Assembly (NCBI GenBank): GCA_018364635.1
Contig: JAGZLR010000029.1
Span: 1-26,084 of the forward strand
Length of the DNA stretch: 26,084 nucleotides
Direction: 5' to 3'
DNA from: Clostridiales bacterium
Lineage (GTDB): Bacteria > Bacillota > Clostridia > Lachnospirales > Anaerotignaceae
Shown here: positions 15,292-23,096 of the stretch, one piece after another
How the letters are laid out: each line of letters begins with the position of its first letter
Position numbering within the stretch: position 1 is the first letter of the stretch
Notes under the pieces: model-generated
Databases searched by the model: none
What the model was told of the DNA's origin: nothing
The model's input: the letters and a program-made list of their open reading frames with translations, nothing else
Translations under genes and position numbers: made by a program

Positions 15292-16731
15292 TTACTCTCC
15301 CATCAAAATTTCTACTGCTTCCCTTAAAGTAGTTACTTCCCCTACATTTCCAGGGAAAATCACATATGGCATATGAGGAAATTTGCTTTCCTCGCCTGTC
15401 ATCCAAACAGGTATTCCTGGTTTAATCTGTCCCATAACTTTTGCCCTTACCACACGAAGGGCCTTAGTACCCACATCACTTGATGTAATACCGCCTTTTG
15501 CCACAATAAAATTCGGTTTTACCTGAAGCTTTCCTATCACACTTGTCACAGCATCAGAAATCTTTACAGAGGCCTCTAAAATTTTATCTTTATCTGTTGT
15601 ATCTAAATTCACCAATGTTCGGCTAGTAAAGACGGCAACTGTTTTTCCTGAATGAATATTTTCTTCTGCAATTTGAATGACACGTTCTACTTCCCGATCC
15701 AGACCATGTTCCTCAGTCACCCGATGGGCATTAAATTCTATAAACTCAATTGGGTACTTACAGTGACGCAGCTCTTCTAATTGCATTGTCGTCTTTTTTA
15801 CATGAGATCCGACTAAAACAATTCCGCCATTTTTATTTTCCTCTGGTACCAATTCTTTTTTTGTAAGTAACGGTTTATCACTGATTCCACCCAATACTTT
15901 TGTAACTGCAGCGGCACTGCGGAACATAAATTCTTTTCCCTTTAAAATAGAGCGAATAAATGCCACTGTAAATATTTTTACATCTATGTAATCAACAGAA
16001 TTGACAATTACTTTTCCGAAATCTTTGACAGACATCAGTTGTTTTTCTATACTATCAAAATCCAAATTTCTTAGACTTTCCAATGAAATACATACTGTAT
16101 TTTTTGCTAAAAACTTACCCTGTGATTTTTCTTCACACCAATCTGGAAGATAAGAATTTTTATATCCAAAAGATTTATCTTTAGCAAATTCTGTCATTCC
16201 TGCTGGAACAAGTTGATCTCCTTCCTTCACATAGTGGATATCTTCAATGGTAAATCTTCCGCCTTCTTTAAAAAATGGATAAATAATTTCGCCATCAAAT
16301 TTTTTATCAGATATATGTTCTATCTCTTCTTTCAATACTTCTGTTTCCAAAGGATAATGCCCACGTAGAGTAGAATCGCTGCGGCTAATTAAAATATAAT
16401 CTTTTCCTGTCTCTTTTGATACTTCGGCAATATTTTTAGCAATCTGCTGATGAGCCTTTTCTGTCTGTGAAACAGTAAATCCTCGGGAATTAGTAAGAAC
16501 AAAAAACATGCTTTCTTTTCCCTCAAAACCTTGTCGAATTGTTTCTTTCTTCCAATCTGTATATACATAAACATCATGAACTGTCTGTACTCCTGTAGGA
16601 TCATCATCTAAAACAACAATTTTTTTGTCAAGCCTTTTTAGTTCTTTCTGTAAAAGCTCATCAACGATTCTTTCATCAACAGCTGGAACCTCCATCAACC
16701 TTTTAGCATCCATGTTACCTACTTCCATCAT
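15292..16731 (-). CDS. Four-carbon acid sugar kinase family protein (DUF1537)
   Basis: A 479-residue ATP-dependent sugar-acid kinase. The N-terminal substrate domain holds the signature DDDPTG (42-47) and SRSDSTLRGHYP (116-127). The C-terminal nucleotide-binding part has VAKGGITSSDVG and TGEESKFPHMPYVIFPGN. Characterised DUF1537 members phosphorylate D-threonate, or 3-oxo-tetronates made from L-threonate and D-erythronate (DtnK, OtnK), and a related kinase acts on 3-oxo-isoapionate. The specific substrate here cannot be read from sequence. ATG 16731 (or the adjacent ATG 16728) follows AAGGGGGA; a third in-frame ATG at 16713 is less well placed. It lies 16 bases after the dehydrogenase gene. 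Confidence 0.9.
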   Translation of the reverse strand: MMEVGNMDAKRLMEVPAVDERIVDELLQKELKRLDKKIVVLDDDPTGVQTVHDVYVYTDWKKETIRQGFEGKESMFFVLTNSRGFTVSQTEKAHQQIAKNIAEVSKETGKDYILISRSDSTLRGHYPLETEVLKEEIEHISDKKFDGEIIYPFFKEGGRFTIEDIHYVKEGDQLVPAGMTEFAKDKSFGYKNSYLPDWCEEKSQGKFLAKNTVCISLESLRNLDFDSIEKQLMSVKDFGKVIVNSVDYIDVKIFTVAFIRSILKGKEFMFRSAAAVTKVLGGISDKPLLTKKELVPEENKNGGIVLVGSHVKKTTMQLEELRHCKYPIEFIEFNAHRVTEEHGLDREVERVIQIAEENIHSGKTVAVFTSRTLVNLDTTDKDKILEASVKISDAVTSVIGKLQVKPNFIVAKGGITSSDVGTKALRVVRAKVMGQIKPGIPVWMTGEESKFPHMPYVIFPGNVGEVTTLREAVEILMGE

Positions 16732-16747
16732 ATTTCCCCCTTATCCC

Positions 16748-17632
16748 TTATTTTTTTACTGTGACTCCTGCTAATGTTTCAAAATATTTTACCAAAGCAC
16801 AATGATCTTCATTCTGGTGTCCATGAACCATCATTGACTGATAAATTTCATAAAGTTGTGCTGTCAGTGGCATTGGAACCTCTAACTGATGTACTGTTTG
16901 TATTACATTTTTCATGTCTTTATGGTTGATGGAAATTTTCCCACCAGGCTGAAAATTCCTCTCTAAAATCATAGGTATTTTTGCATCTAAAACAGCACTG
17001 CCTGCCAGTCCTCCACGAATTGCTTCATACACTTTTTGAGGATCTACTCCTGCTTTTGCAGCAAGCACAAATCCTTCCGAAACAGTAGCTATCGTCAAAT
17101 TTACAATTACCTGATTGACCAACTTTGCAATAGAACCACTGCCTACCGGCCCGATAAGCTGGGCATTTGATCCCATTGCATCTAAATAGGGCTTTAATTG
17201 AAAAAATACTTCCTCTTTTCCACCAGCCATCATTGCCAAAGTCCCGTCAATCGCTTTCGGTTCTCCTCCTGAGACAGGACAATCTACAAAAGAAATGCTC
17301 ATGGCATCCAACCGTTTTTCACATTCTTTTGACTCTTCTGGTGTGACAGAACTCATATCACAGACAATCGATCCTTTTTCCATAAACTGGGCTATACCAT
17401 CTAGACCAAAAAGGACATCCTTAACCACATCCCCCTTTGGCAATATCGTAAATACAATTTTACATTCTCTTCCTATTTCCTCTAAAGTTGCTTTCCGTCC
17501 TCCAGCGTCTGCTAAAATATTCATTGCTTCATGATTCAAGTCATTAATCAACAATTCAGACGTAAATCTCAATAAGTTTAACGCCATCGGCTTTCCCATA
17601 ATACCCAAACCAATAAATCCTATTTTTCCCAT
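16748..17632 (-). CDS. NAD(P)-dependent beta-hydroxyacid dehydrogenase (GarR/LtnD-like)
   Basis: A 294-residue member of the 3-hydroxyisobutyrate/2-hydroxy-3-oxopropionate reductase family. The Rossmann glycine motif GFIGLGIMGKPM opens the protein (5-16). The substrate motif DCPVSGGEPKAIDG lies at 117-130, and the catalytic lysine is Lys170 in GSGSIAKLVNQ, with Asn173 nearby. ATG 17632 has AGGAGG 7 bases upstream. As first gene of an operon with a DUF1537 kinase, it most resembles the position of L-threonate dehydrogenase (LtnD), which oxidises a sugar acid for the next enzymes. Tartronate-semialdehyde reductase activity is an alternative. Confidence 0.88.
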   Translation of the reverse strand: MGKIGFIGLGIMGKPMALNLLRFTSELLINDLNHEAMNILADAGGRKATLEEIGRECKIVFTILPKGDVVKDVLFGLDGIAQFMEKGSIVCDMSSVTPEESKECEKRLDAMSISFVDCPVSGGEPKAIDGTLAMMAGGKEEVFFQLKPYLDAMGSNAQLIGPVGSGSIAKLVNQVIVNLTIATVSEGFVLAAKAGVDPQKVYEAIRGGLAGSAVLDAKIPMILERNFQPGGKISINHKDMKNVIQTVHQLEVPMPLTAQLYEIYQSMMVHGHQNEDHCALVKYFETLAGVTVKK

Positions 17633-17661
17633 ACATTTACCTCCTGTCGATCTTTACTTTG

Positions 17662-17690
17662 ATTATACAATATACCGGTATATCGTTCAA
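17662..17690 (-). promoter_or_regulatory. Sigma-A promoter of the acid-sugar operon
   Basis: On the minus strand TTGAAC (17685-17690), a 17-base spacer and a perfect TATAAT (17662-17667) lie about 30 bases upstream of the dehydrogenase start. Confidence 0.8.
17670..17683. promoter_or_regulatory. 14-bp perfect palindrome, candidate GntR operator inside the promoter spacer
   Basis: ATATACCGGTATAT is fully self-complementary and lies wholly between the -35 and -10 boxes of the minus-strand promoter, where a bound repressor would block RNA polymerase. The divergent GntR/FCD gene is the obvious candidate binder. Confidence 0.7.
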
Positions 17691-17802
17691 TATAAAAAAT
17701 ATATTAATTATATAATATTTTCTAAGATATTAGATAAAATTTAGATATAATTATTTTTTTAAATATAGAATATATATTTATAACACTTTTTTAAATAAAC
17801 AA

Positions 17803-17831
17803 TTGCTTTTATACCCAAATAATAGTATCAT
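17803..17831 (+). promoter_or_regulatory. Possible sigma-A promoter of the GntR regulator gene
   Basis: TTGCTT (17803-17808) and TATCAT (17826-17831) are 17 bases apart, about 65 bases before the TTG start. A TATACC sequence in the spacer resembles a half-site of the nearby palindrome. Confidence 0.5.
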
Positions 17832-17897
17832 ATTTTCAAGTTATCAACTTTGCCGCTACAAAAAATAAAGTAATTTTTTGGAAAGAAGGATATTTCA

Positions 17898-18554
17898 TTG
17901 GAACCTCTTCAACAAAAAGCTTATGACTATCTGAAAGAACAAATCTTAAAAGAACACTTTACCGCCGGTACTATCTATTCTCTAGCGAAAACATCGGAAA
18001 TTATAGGGATGTCTAGAACACCTGTTAGGGATGCTCTACAGCGTCTCAGTCAAGAAAACATGATTGACATTATTCCCAGCAAAGGGTTTCGTGTACACGA
18101 AATTACTCAACAAGATATTGTGGAGTCCTTTCAATTTAGGACAGCAGTAGAAGGTTACTGCGCACTTTATCTAGCACGTCACTGTCATACCTCCCAGGCA
18201 GAAGAAACTCTGCTGAAACTACGCTTTAACTTGGAAAAACAAAAAAATATTCTCTTTTCCTCAGAGAATATTGATTGTTTTATTGATGTAGATATAGAAT
18301 TTCATACATTGATTGTTGAATTTGTAAGAAACCGTATTTTCACTTCAACATTTCAGACAAGTGTAAATTTAATCAGACGATTGGCCCGTATTTCTCTCTC
18401 TCAAACAGGCAGAATGCGTGAAACTTATCAGGAGCATAGAGATATTTACGATGCTCTTTTTCATGGAAATACTTCTCAGATCTATGACATAACTTTTCAG
18501 CATATGGTTCATCCACAACATATTAATCTAAATAGTTTAAATCTGCAAACATAA
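17898..18554 (+). CDS. GntR-family transcriptional regulator with FCD domain
   Basis: A 218-residue regulator of the FadR subgroup. The winged helix-turn-helix lies at about 6-68 (recognition part SRTPVRDALQRLSQE, wing PSKGFRV). The all-helical FCD ligand domain (about 75-205) keeps a plausible metal site: Asp132, His136 (DIEFH), His180 (EHRDIYDAL) and His202. FCD regulators often bind small organic acids through such a metal. The start is TTG 17898, preceded by AGAAGGA with a 7-base gap; no better ATG is present. It is divergent from the dehydrogenase-kinase-aldolase operon and probably represses it until a sugar acid appears; this is inferred from context. Confidence 0.88.
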   Translation: MEPLQQKAYDYLKEQILKEHFTAGTIYSLAKTSEIIGMSRTPVRDALQRLSQENMIDIIPSKGFRVHEITQQDIVESFQFRTAVEGYCALYLARHCHTSQAEETLLKLRFNLEKQKNILFSSENIDCFIDVDIEFHTLIVEFVRNRIFTSTFQTSVNLIRRLARISLSQTGRMRETYQEHRDIYDALFHGNTSQIYDITFQHMVHPQHINLNSLNLQT

Positions 18555-18581
18555 AAAAGACACCAGCGTGTCTTTTTTATG
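18550..18581. terminator. Bidirectional terminator between the GntR gene and prfC
   Basis: A perfect 14-bp stem (18550-18563 with 18568-18581) around the CAGC loop, with A6 and T6 runs within the arms. It serves both convergent genes; the GntR stop codon lies within its 5' arm. Confidence 0.85.
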
Positions 18582-18591
18582 TCAAAATTCT

Positions 18592-20187
18592 TTATTGAAA
18601 TGCATCATTTACCTGTAATGATTCTACTAATTTAATTTCCTCATTCTTTTCCTCAAATGTATTTAAAGTATACTGGTTGGAGAACAAAAAGATTGGTCTG
18701 GAAAAATGATCAAATACCAGCATAATTCTTGAATTTGTATATTCTTTCAGCTGATCTATCTCCATACCAGGCATCATTTTGATCCAACGTGCTACAGTAA
18801 AGTTTAACGGTTCCATACGGATTTCGCTGTTGTATTCATTATTTAGCCTGTACTCAAATACTTCAAATTGCAACTGGCCAACAGCACCTAAAATAACTTC
18901 ATTATATTCGTTTTTATATACCTGTATTGCACCTTCCTGTGCTAACTGCTCTACACCCTTTTGGAATTGTTTTGCTTTCAGTGTATTTGTTGGTGTCACT
19001 CTAACAAATAATTCAGGAGGAAACGTCGGCAGTGGCTCAAAGAAAATTTTCTTCCCATCTGTCAATGTATCTCCAATCTGATAATTACCTGTATCATAAA
19101 TTCCAATAATATCCCCTGCAATTGCAGTATCTACAGTTTCTCTTTCGTTTGCCAATAGCTGTGTCGACTGACTTAACTTCATTTGTTTACCTGTACGTGA
19201 AAGACATACATTCATTCCCCGTTCAAATGTGCCAGAACAGATACGCAAAAATGCCAAACGATCTCGATGGGCTGGATTCATATTTGCCTGAATTTTAAAA
19301 ATAAACCCACTAAAAAACTTATCTTCCGGCGATACTTCACCATCTACAGTTTTTCTTTTTCCAGGTGCCGGTGACCACTCTAAAAAGTGATTCAAAAAGC
19401 TAGTGACACCAAAGTCTACTAACGCTGTTCCAAAAAATACAGGAGAGAGCTTCCCTTGATCCACTAGTGTCTTATCAAAAACATTTCCTGCACCATCCAA
19501 TAGCTCCATCTCGCTGCGGAGAATTTCTAAATTAGTCTCAGAAATAACTTCGTCTAATTTTTTGTCAAATACACCTTCTGGTCCCAAAGAAATTGTTGTA
19601 TCTTTTTTATACAGCTGTACCGTATTTTCCATTCTGTCATAGATTCCTTCAAATGACATACCATTTCCGATTGGCCATGTCACAGCTACTGACGGCAGAC
19701 CTAAAGCCTCTTCCAATTCCTCCATACATTCCAACGGATCTTTTGATTGTCGGTCCAATTTATTGATAAATGTAAAAATCGGAATGCCACGCATACTACA
19801 AACCTTAAATAGTTTTTTTGTCTGAGCCTCTACACCCTTTGCTGCGTCAATGACCATAACTGCACTGTCTACAGAAGTAAGGATCCGATAAGTATCTTCT
19901 CCAAAGTCATTATGTCCTGGTGTATCCATAATAGATACAATTTTTCCAGCATACTCAAACTGCATGACAGAAGAAGTTACAGAAATACCTCTCTGCTTTT
20001 CTATCTCCATCCAATCGCTTTTAGCAAACTTCTGGTTTCGTCTTGCTTTTACACTTCCTGCTTGGCGGATAGCGCCTCCGTGAAGAAGTAATTTCTCTGT
20101 CAATGTAGTTTTACCCGCGTCAGGATGGGAAATAATACCGAAAATTCTTCTCTTTTGAATTTCTTCCAGTCGATTCTTATCTGTCAT
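18592..20187 (-). CDS. prfC: Peptide chain release factor 3 (RF3)
   Basis: A 531-residue translational GTPase that recycles RF1/RF2 from terminated ribosomes. The G domain is clear: P-loop HPDAGKTT (21-28), switch region with EKQRGISVTSSV, DTPGHNDFGEDTYR, and NKLDRQS. Domain 2 follows (FIFKIQANMNPAHRDRLAF) and the RF3-specific C-terminus contains VGQLQFEVFEYRLNNEY. The G-domain sequence SWMEIEKQRG-like stretch (SDWMEIEKQRG) separates RF3 from EF-G. I chose ATG 20187, which has GAGAGGA 7 bases upstream; further in-frame ATGs up to 20229 lack such a site. The gene is monocistronic, with a leader containing a hairpin. Confidence 0.95.
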   Translation of the reverse strand: MTDKNRLEEIQKRRIFGIISHPDAGKTTLTEKLLLHGGAIRQAGSVKARRNQKFAKSDWMEIEKQRGISVTSSVMQFEYAGKIVSIMDTPGHNDFGEDTYRILTSVDSAVMVIDAAKGVEAQTKKLFKVCSMRGIPIFTFINKLDRQSKDPLECMEELEEALGLPSVAVTWPIGNGMSFEGIYDRMENTVQLYKKDTTISLGPEGVFDKKLDEVISETNLEILRSEMELLDGAGNVFDKTLVDQGKLSPVFFGTALVDFGVTSFLNHFLEWSPAPGKRKTVDGEVSPEDKFFSGFIFKIQANMNPAHRDRLAFLRICSGTFERGMNVCLSRTGKQMKLSQSTQLLANERETVDTAIAGDIIGIYDTGNYQIGDTLTDGKKIFFEPLPTFPPELFVRVTPTNTLKAKQFQKGVEQLAQEGAIQVYKNEYNEVILGAVGQLQFEVFEYRLNNEYNSEIRMEPLNFTVARWIKMMPGMEIDQLKEYTNSRIMLVFDHFSRPIFLFSNQYTLNTFEEKNEEIKLVESLQVNDAFQ

Positions 20188-20220
20188 AGTACAATCCTCT
20201 CTCAAAATCATTGTTCTCCA

Positions 20221-20262
20221 AAAAAGCAAAGCAGACCTGTGTAAGATCTCCTCTGCTTTTTT
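20221..20262 (-). terminator. Hairpin with T-run upstream of prfC: terminator of the SpoIID-type gene and possible prfC leader attenuator
   Basis: AAAGCAGA (minus strand, 20252-20259) pairs with TCTGCTTT (20228-20235), followed by GC and a T-run. It lies downstream of the SpoIID-type gene but also downstream of a promoter-like element at 20281-20289, so prfC transcripts may have to pass it. Confidence 0.65.
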
Positions 20263-20280
20263 GTACCACTTTTAACGGTT

Positions 20281-20289
20281 ATTATATCA
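20281..20289 (-). promoter_or_regulatory. Possible extended -10 promoter of prfC
   Basis: On the minus strand TGATATAAT is a perfect extended -10 element about 95 bases upstream of the prfC start codon; the -35 position is a T/A-rich stretch. Confidence 0.55.
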
Positions 20290-20316
20290 TAAAACTACAT
20301 TTTTTAAAAACTTTTT

Positions 20317-22641
20317 TTAGAAAATCTTTTCCACTTGAGCACCTGCAAAATATTTTTCAATAATTGTTTTATAATCTAAACCGGACTCTGCCATCTTAGC
20401 CGTACCATACTGACTCAGTCCAGACCCATGACCGAAGCCTCCACCTATCACTTTGATAGATTGAATCTGGTTTTGTTCATTTGTTTCAGGCATCAGTACA
20501 AAAAATCCACTTGGCAGCATACTAGTGGAAGCAGCGCTATTATTTGACAACTGAACTTTGCCATCAGGGCAGAGAGCTTTTCTAATCTGATATTCTGTTG
20601 CTATTTCACAGGACCCTCCGTCCCACTGAACGGACAATACCATTGCATTGCCGCCTTGGCCTCTTTTACTAACTTTCATGGATATCAGTTTTCCAAACTT
20701 ATCTTTCGACTTTTGAACTTGAATGAGCTGCGGAGCACTTTCTGCCATTCCATCCAATTCCTTTTCCATTCTCTCCGTAAAACTTTCTGCATCAATGGAA
20801 CAGTTCCATCGAAACCATGGAGACTTATCATCCCATCCAGTAACATTAGGATCTGTCAAATAGGCATACATCGTTGCATCATCTGTAAAATTTGTATAGT
20901 TCTTTCCCCGAAACTGCTTACTACTTGCCAAATAAGGTAACGTTTCCGATGGAAAAGTTCCATTTTTTGCCCATACTTCTCCACTGCTAGCAGTTACGCC
21001 GCAAGATGTAGAATAAAAGTTTGCACTAATCACCGAGTTATCATACAAAATACACTGTCCAGCAGTCTCCTGTGCTGCGGTTTTAGAAATATCAGTTTCT
21101 TTCGTATTTTGATAAACTTGGGATGCAGTCGAATCATCAACATTGGCTCCATATTGACAAAATCTATTTTCATAAAATTGATTCCATCCATAACTTCTAG
21201 CAGTCACCGCCTGTACTTTGGCAGCCTCCAGGCCAAAACTTTCCGGCATTTCTGCGGAAGTAACAGATGAAATATAATTTTCCATCGGCACCTCATTGAC
21301 AATGACATACCCTCCTGACTTTAATACTATTTCAAGGGATCCCTTGTAACAAGGACTGCCATTTGCACGACTTACAGAATTTAATGTCAATCCATTTCCT
21401 GAAAGAATCAACCTTTTTCCCTCAGTAAAGCTTTCAAAGCTCTGTTCTGTTACAGTATGTTCCGCAGGAATCAAAATACTTTCTCCATCCAATATTGCTG
21501 TCATCTCTTCCAACGAAGTAACTGAAAAGTTTTTGTGATAAAATCCCTCGTAATCGGAAGTCTGAATTGCTACTCTCATAAGGGTTGGTAATGGTTTTTC
21601 AAATAGTACTACTAATTCTGCTGTTCCTCCTACAGAAAAGATTAAGCCCTCCTGTTCTGCTGGGATCAGATCGTTTTCCGTGCATACTTCTGGTCTATCT
21701 TCCATATACCTGTAAACTTTTATTTCCTCAGCAGCTGGAAACTGTCCTTTTTCTGTCTCCAATATTCCGTCTCCATAAGCATATACCTTATCAAAAGTAT
21801 CTTTTTCAAAAAAATCGATATTTTGTATAGCACCATTATTTACAGTAATATCTCCTGCCTGTGTTCCACTGATTGGCTCAGACATACTCATTTGACGATA
21901 AATTCCTTCCCAAAAAACATTTACAGTTTTATCATCACACTCATAAAGTAGTGCTGAATGGTAAATTGCCTGATTCTCTACCACACGATTCAACCATAAT
22001 ATTTCGCCATCTATCACGGTAGCCTCTAACTTTTTATCGCAAAAGCTATCTAACATAACACCACCAAATCCCAACTTTCCCTGATCTGTCATTACAGTCC
22101 AGCTCTCTATCTCTGCATTTGAAGGAAGAGCAAAAATTGTCAGCTCCATAGATTTTGGTTGTCTTTCTTTATTTTCTATGCTGTGGCGCAGTAACTTTTC
22201 CCATGCCATCATAGAAACTGGCTTTTTTCTGTTTTGATCTGTCAGTTTTAATCCATAAAACGTATCAGAAAAAGCTCTGCGCAGTAATATATCCGCTTCC
22301 TCCATTGTCAATGGATCTAACGGTCGAAAATTTGAACCATCACCTGTCATATATCCTTCTCCCGCAGCGGCTGATATATAAGGTGCATACCAACTTTCCT
22401 TGGAAACATCATCAAAGACTGCACTGGATTGCATTTCTTTCAGCTCTTCTTTTGTGTATTTCAAAAGAAGCACATCCTTTGCTGCAAGACTTCGGCTTAC
22501 CGGAAGTTTTTGAAAGCTTTCCTGAGGAGTTTCTGTTATCTCCTCAATCTCAGTAAGCCTGGTGTCCTGGAATGCATGACACTCTGTCATAGCAATCATT
22601 ATTACGATAACGAAAAGTAACATATGCTTCAACTTGTCCAT
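20317..22641 (-). CDS. Secreted SpoIID/LytB-domain protein with an N-terminal SLH-like segment
   Basis: A 774-residue exported protein. Residues 1-23 look like a signal peptide (MDKLKHMLLFVIVIMIAMTE, then CHA). An S-layer-homology-like segment lies at about 75-125 (FDDVSKESWYAPYISAA ... FRPLDPLTMEEADILLRRAF). A middle region of about 300 residues is unassigned. The C-terminal SpoIID/LytB domain (about 425-774) has NEVPMENYISSV, AEMP with Glu464 matching the catalytic glutamate of SpoIID, AQAVTARSY-like VQAVTARSY, and the ending GGGFGHGSGLSQYGT. SpoIID cleaves denuded peptidoglycan glycan strands, and this protein likely acts on cell wall. It is far longer than sporulation SpoIID (about 340), so a vegetative or spore role is open. 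ATG 22641 has GGGAGG 7 bases upstream; ATG 22656 does not. Confidence 0.87.
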   Translation of the reverse strand: MDKLKHMLLFVIVIMIAMTECHAFQDTRLTEIEEITETPQESFQKLPVSRSLAAKDVLLLKYTKEELKEMQSSAVFDDVSKESWYAPYISAAAGEGYMTGDGSNFRPLDPLTMEEADILLRRAFSDTFYGLKLTDQNRKKPVSMMAWEKLLRHSIENKERQPKSMELTIFALPSNAEIESWTVMTDQGKLGFGGVMLDSFCDKKLEATVIDGEILWLNRVVENQAIYHSALLYECDDKTVNVFWEGIYRQMSMSEPISGTQAGDITVNNGAIQNIDFFEKDTFDKVYAYGDGILETEKGQFPAAEEIKVYRYMEDRPEVCTENDLIPAEQEGLIFSVGGTAELVVLFEKPLPTLMRVAIQTSDYEGFYHKNFSVTSLEEMTAILDGESILIPAEHTVTEQSFESFTEGKRLILSGNGLTLNSVSRANGSPCYKGSLEIVLKSGGYVIVNEVPMENYISSVTSAEMPESFGLEAAKVQAVTARSYGWNQFYENRFCQYGANVDDSTASQVYQNTKETDISKTAAQETAGQCILYDNSVISANFYSTSCGVTASSGEVWAKNGTFPSETLPYLASSKQFRGKNYTNFTDDATMYAYLTDPNVTGWDDKSPWFRWNCSIDAESFTERMEKELDGMAESAPQLIQVQKSKDKFGKLISMKVSKRGQGGNAMVLSVQWDGGSCEIATEYQIRKALCPDGKVQLSNNSAASTSMLPSGFFVLMPETNEQNQIQSIKVIGGGFGHGSGLSQYGTAKMAESGLDYKTIIEKYFAGAQVEKIF

Positions 22642-22695
22642 TGTTTTCCCTCCCATAAAAACTTTATGCCCACAGGAAAAAAATAGAACTTCATT

Positions 22696-22723
22696 TTTAT
22701 AGGTTACGAGGTGTACAATCCAA
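22696..22723 (-). promoter_or_regulatory. Possible promoter of the SpoIID-type gene
   Basis: On the minus strand TTGGAT (22718-22723) and TATAAA (22696-22701) are 16 bases apart, about 55 bases before the start codon. Confidence 0.4.
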
Positions 22724-22829
22724 GCTCATTTATCACCATTTCTTTGTAAAGAGGATAATTTACAACTATAACTCTTTTCTGATGATTATCATAAATATTT
22801 CTTCTATTTTTCTTTTCCTGTACATCCAT
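22704..22829 (-). CDS. Possible small ORF of 41 codons, unknown
   Basis: An ATG-to-TAA frame between the 6S RNA terminator and the SpoIID-type gene encodes a basic, then hydrophobic peptide (contains RRNIYDNHQKRVIVV and NYPLYKEMVINELGLY). The composition looks protein-like, but there is no Shine-Dalgarno sequence before the ATG and no dedicated promoter between it and the 6S terminator about 20 bases upstream. I do not recognise it. It may be a chance frame. Confidence 0.25.
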   Translation of the reverse strand: MDVQEKKNRRNIYDNHQKRVIVVNYPLYKEMVINELGLYTS

Positions 22830-22842
22830 ATTTTGTTGTGTA

Positions 22843-22875
22843 AAACAAAAACAGAGGTTCTAAAAACCTCTGCTT
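22843..22875 (-). terminator. Terminator of the 6S RNA gene
   Basis: On the minus strand AGAGGTT pairs with AACCTCT around a short TTTAG-type loop, followed by GTTTTTGTTTT. Confidence 0.85.
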
Positions 22876-23090
22876 TCCAGTCATCTTAATTCCCGAAATG
22901 CCGTTCCTGCCTTCTGACACCTAGCCCGCGCTAGGTGGGTGCCATAAGCTACACCTTTGTCTTCCGCTGCCCAAAGGGAATTATGTTGCGGCCTGACATA
23001 GTTTTTGCTACCAGACTCCCTTATATCAAATGTAGGTTCAAAATAACAGGCTGTCGAACATTCCAGGAAATTTTTTATTCTTTTCTCTTT
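22843..23090 (-). ncRNA. ssrS: 6S RNA (SsrS), regulator of RNA polymerase, primary transcript with terminator
   Basis: 6S RNA binds the housekeeping RNA polymerase holoenzyme by mimicking an open promoter. The core runs from about 23072 to 22888 (185 nt). Its ends form a 13-bp closing stem with one bulge (AATTTCCTGGAATG with CATTTCGGGAATT). TGTTCGACAGCC follows the 5' arm and CGGCATTTCGG makes up the 3' arm, closely matching the E. coli 6S ends (GAUGUUCGCAAGC and GGCAUCUCGG). An AAGGGA/TCCCTT inner helix and a CACCTAGC-GCGG-GCTAGGTG hairpin lie in the middle. A perfect TATAAT promoter precedes it, and the transcript ends at a terminator (AGAGGTT/AACCTCT plus T-rich tail, 22843-22875). Assignment is by recalled consensus and structure; a covariance search would settle it. 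Confidence 0.8.
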
Positions 23091-23096
23091 ACTGAT

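Noticed and set aside
22843..23090. tmRNA, RNase P RNA or SRP RNA as alternatives for the structured minus-strand RNA
   Set aside because: The universal RNase P, SRP and tmRNA motifs (tRNA-like ends, GGAAGCAGC-type SRP loop, GAGGAAAGUCC-type RNase P stretch) are absent, while the ends and length fit 6S RNA.
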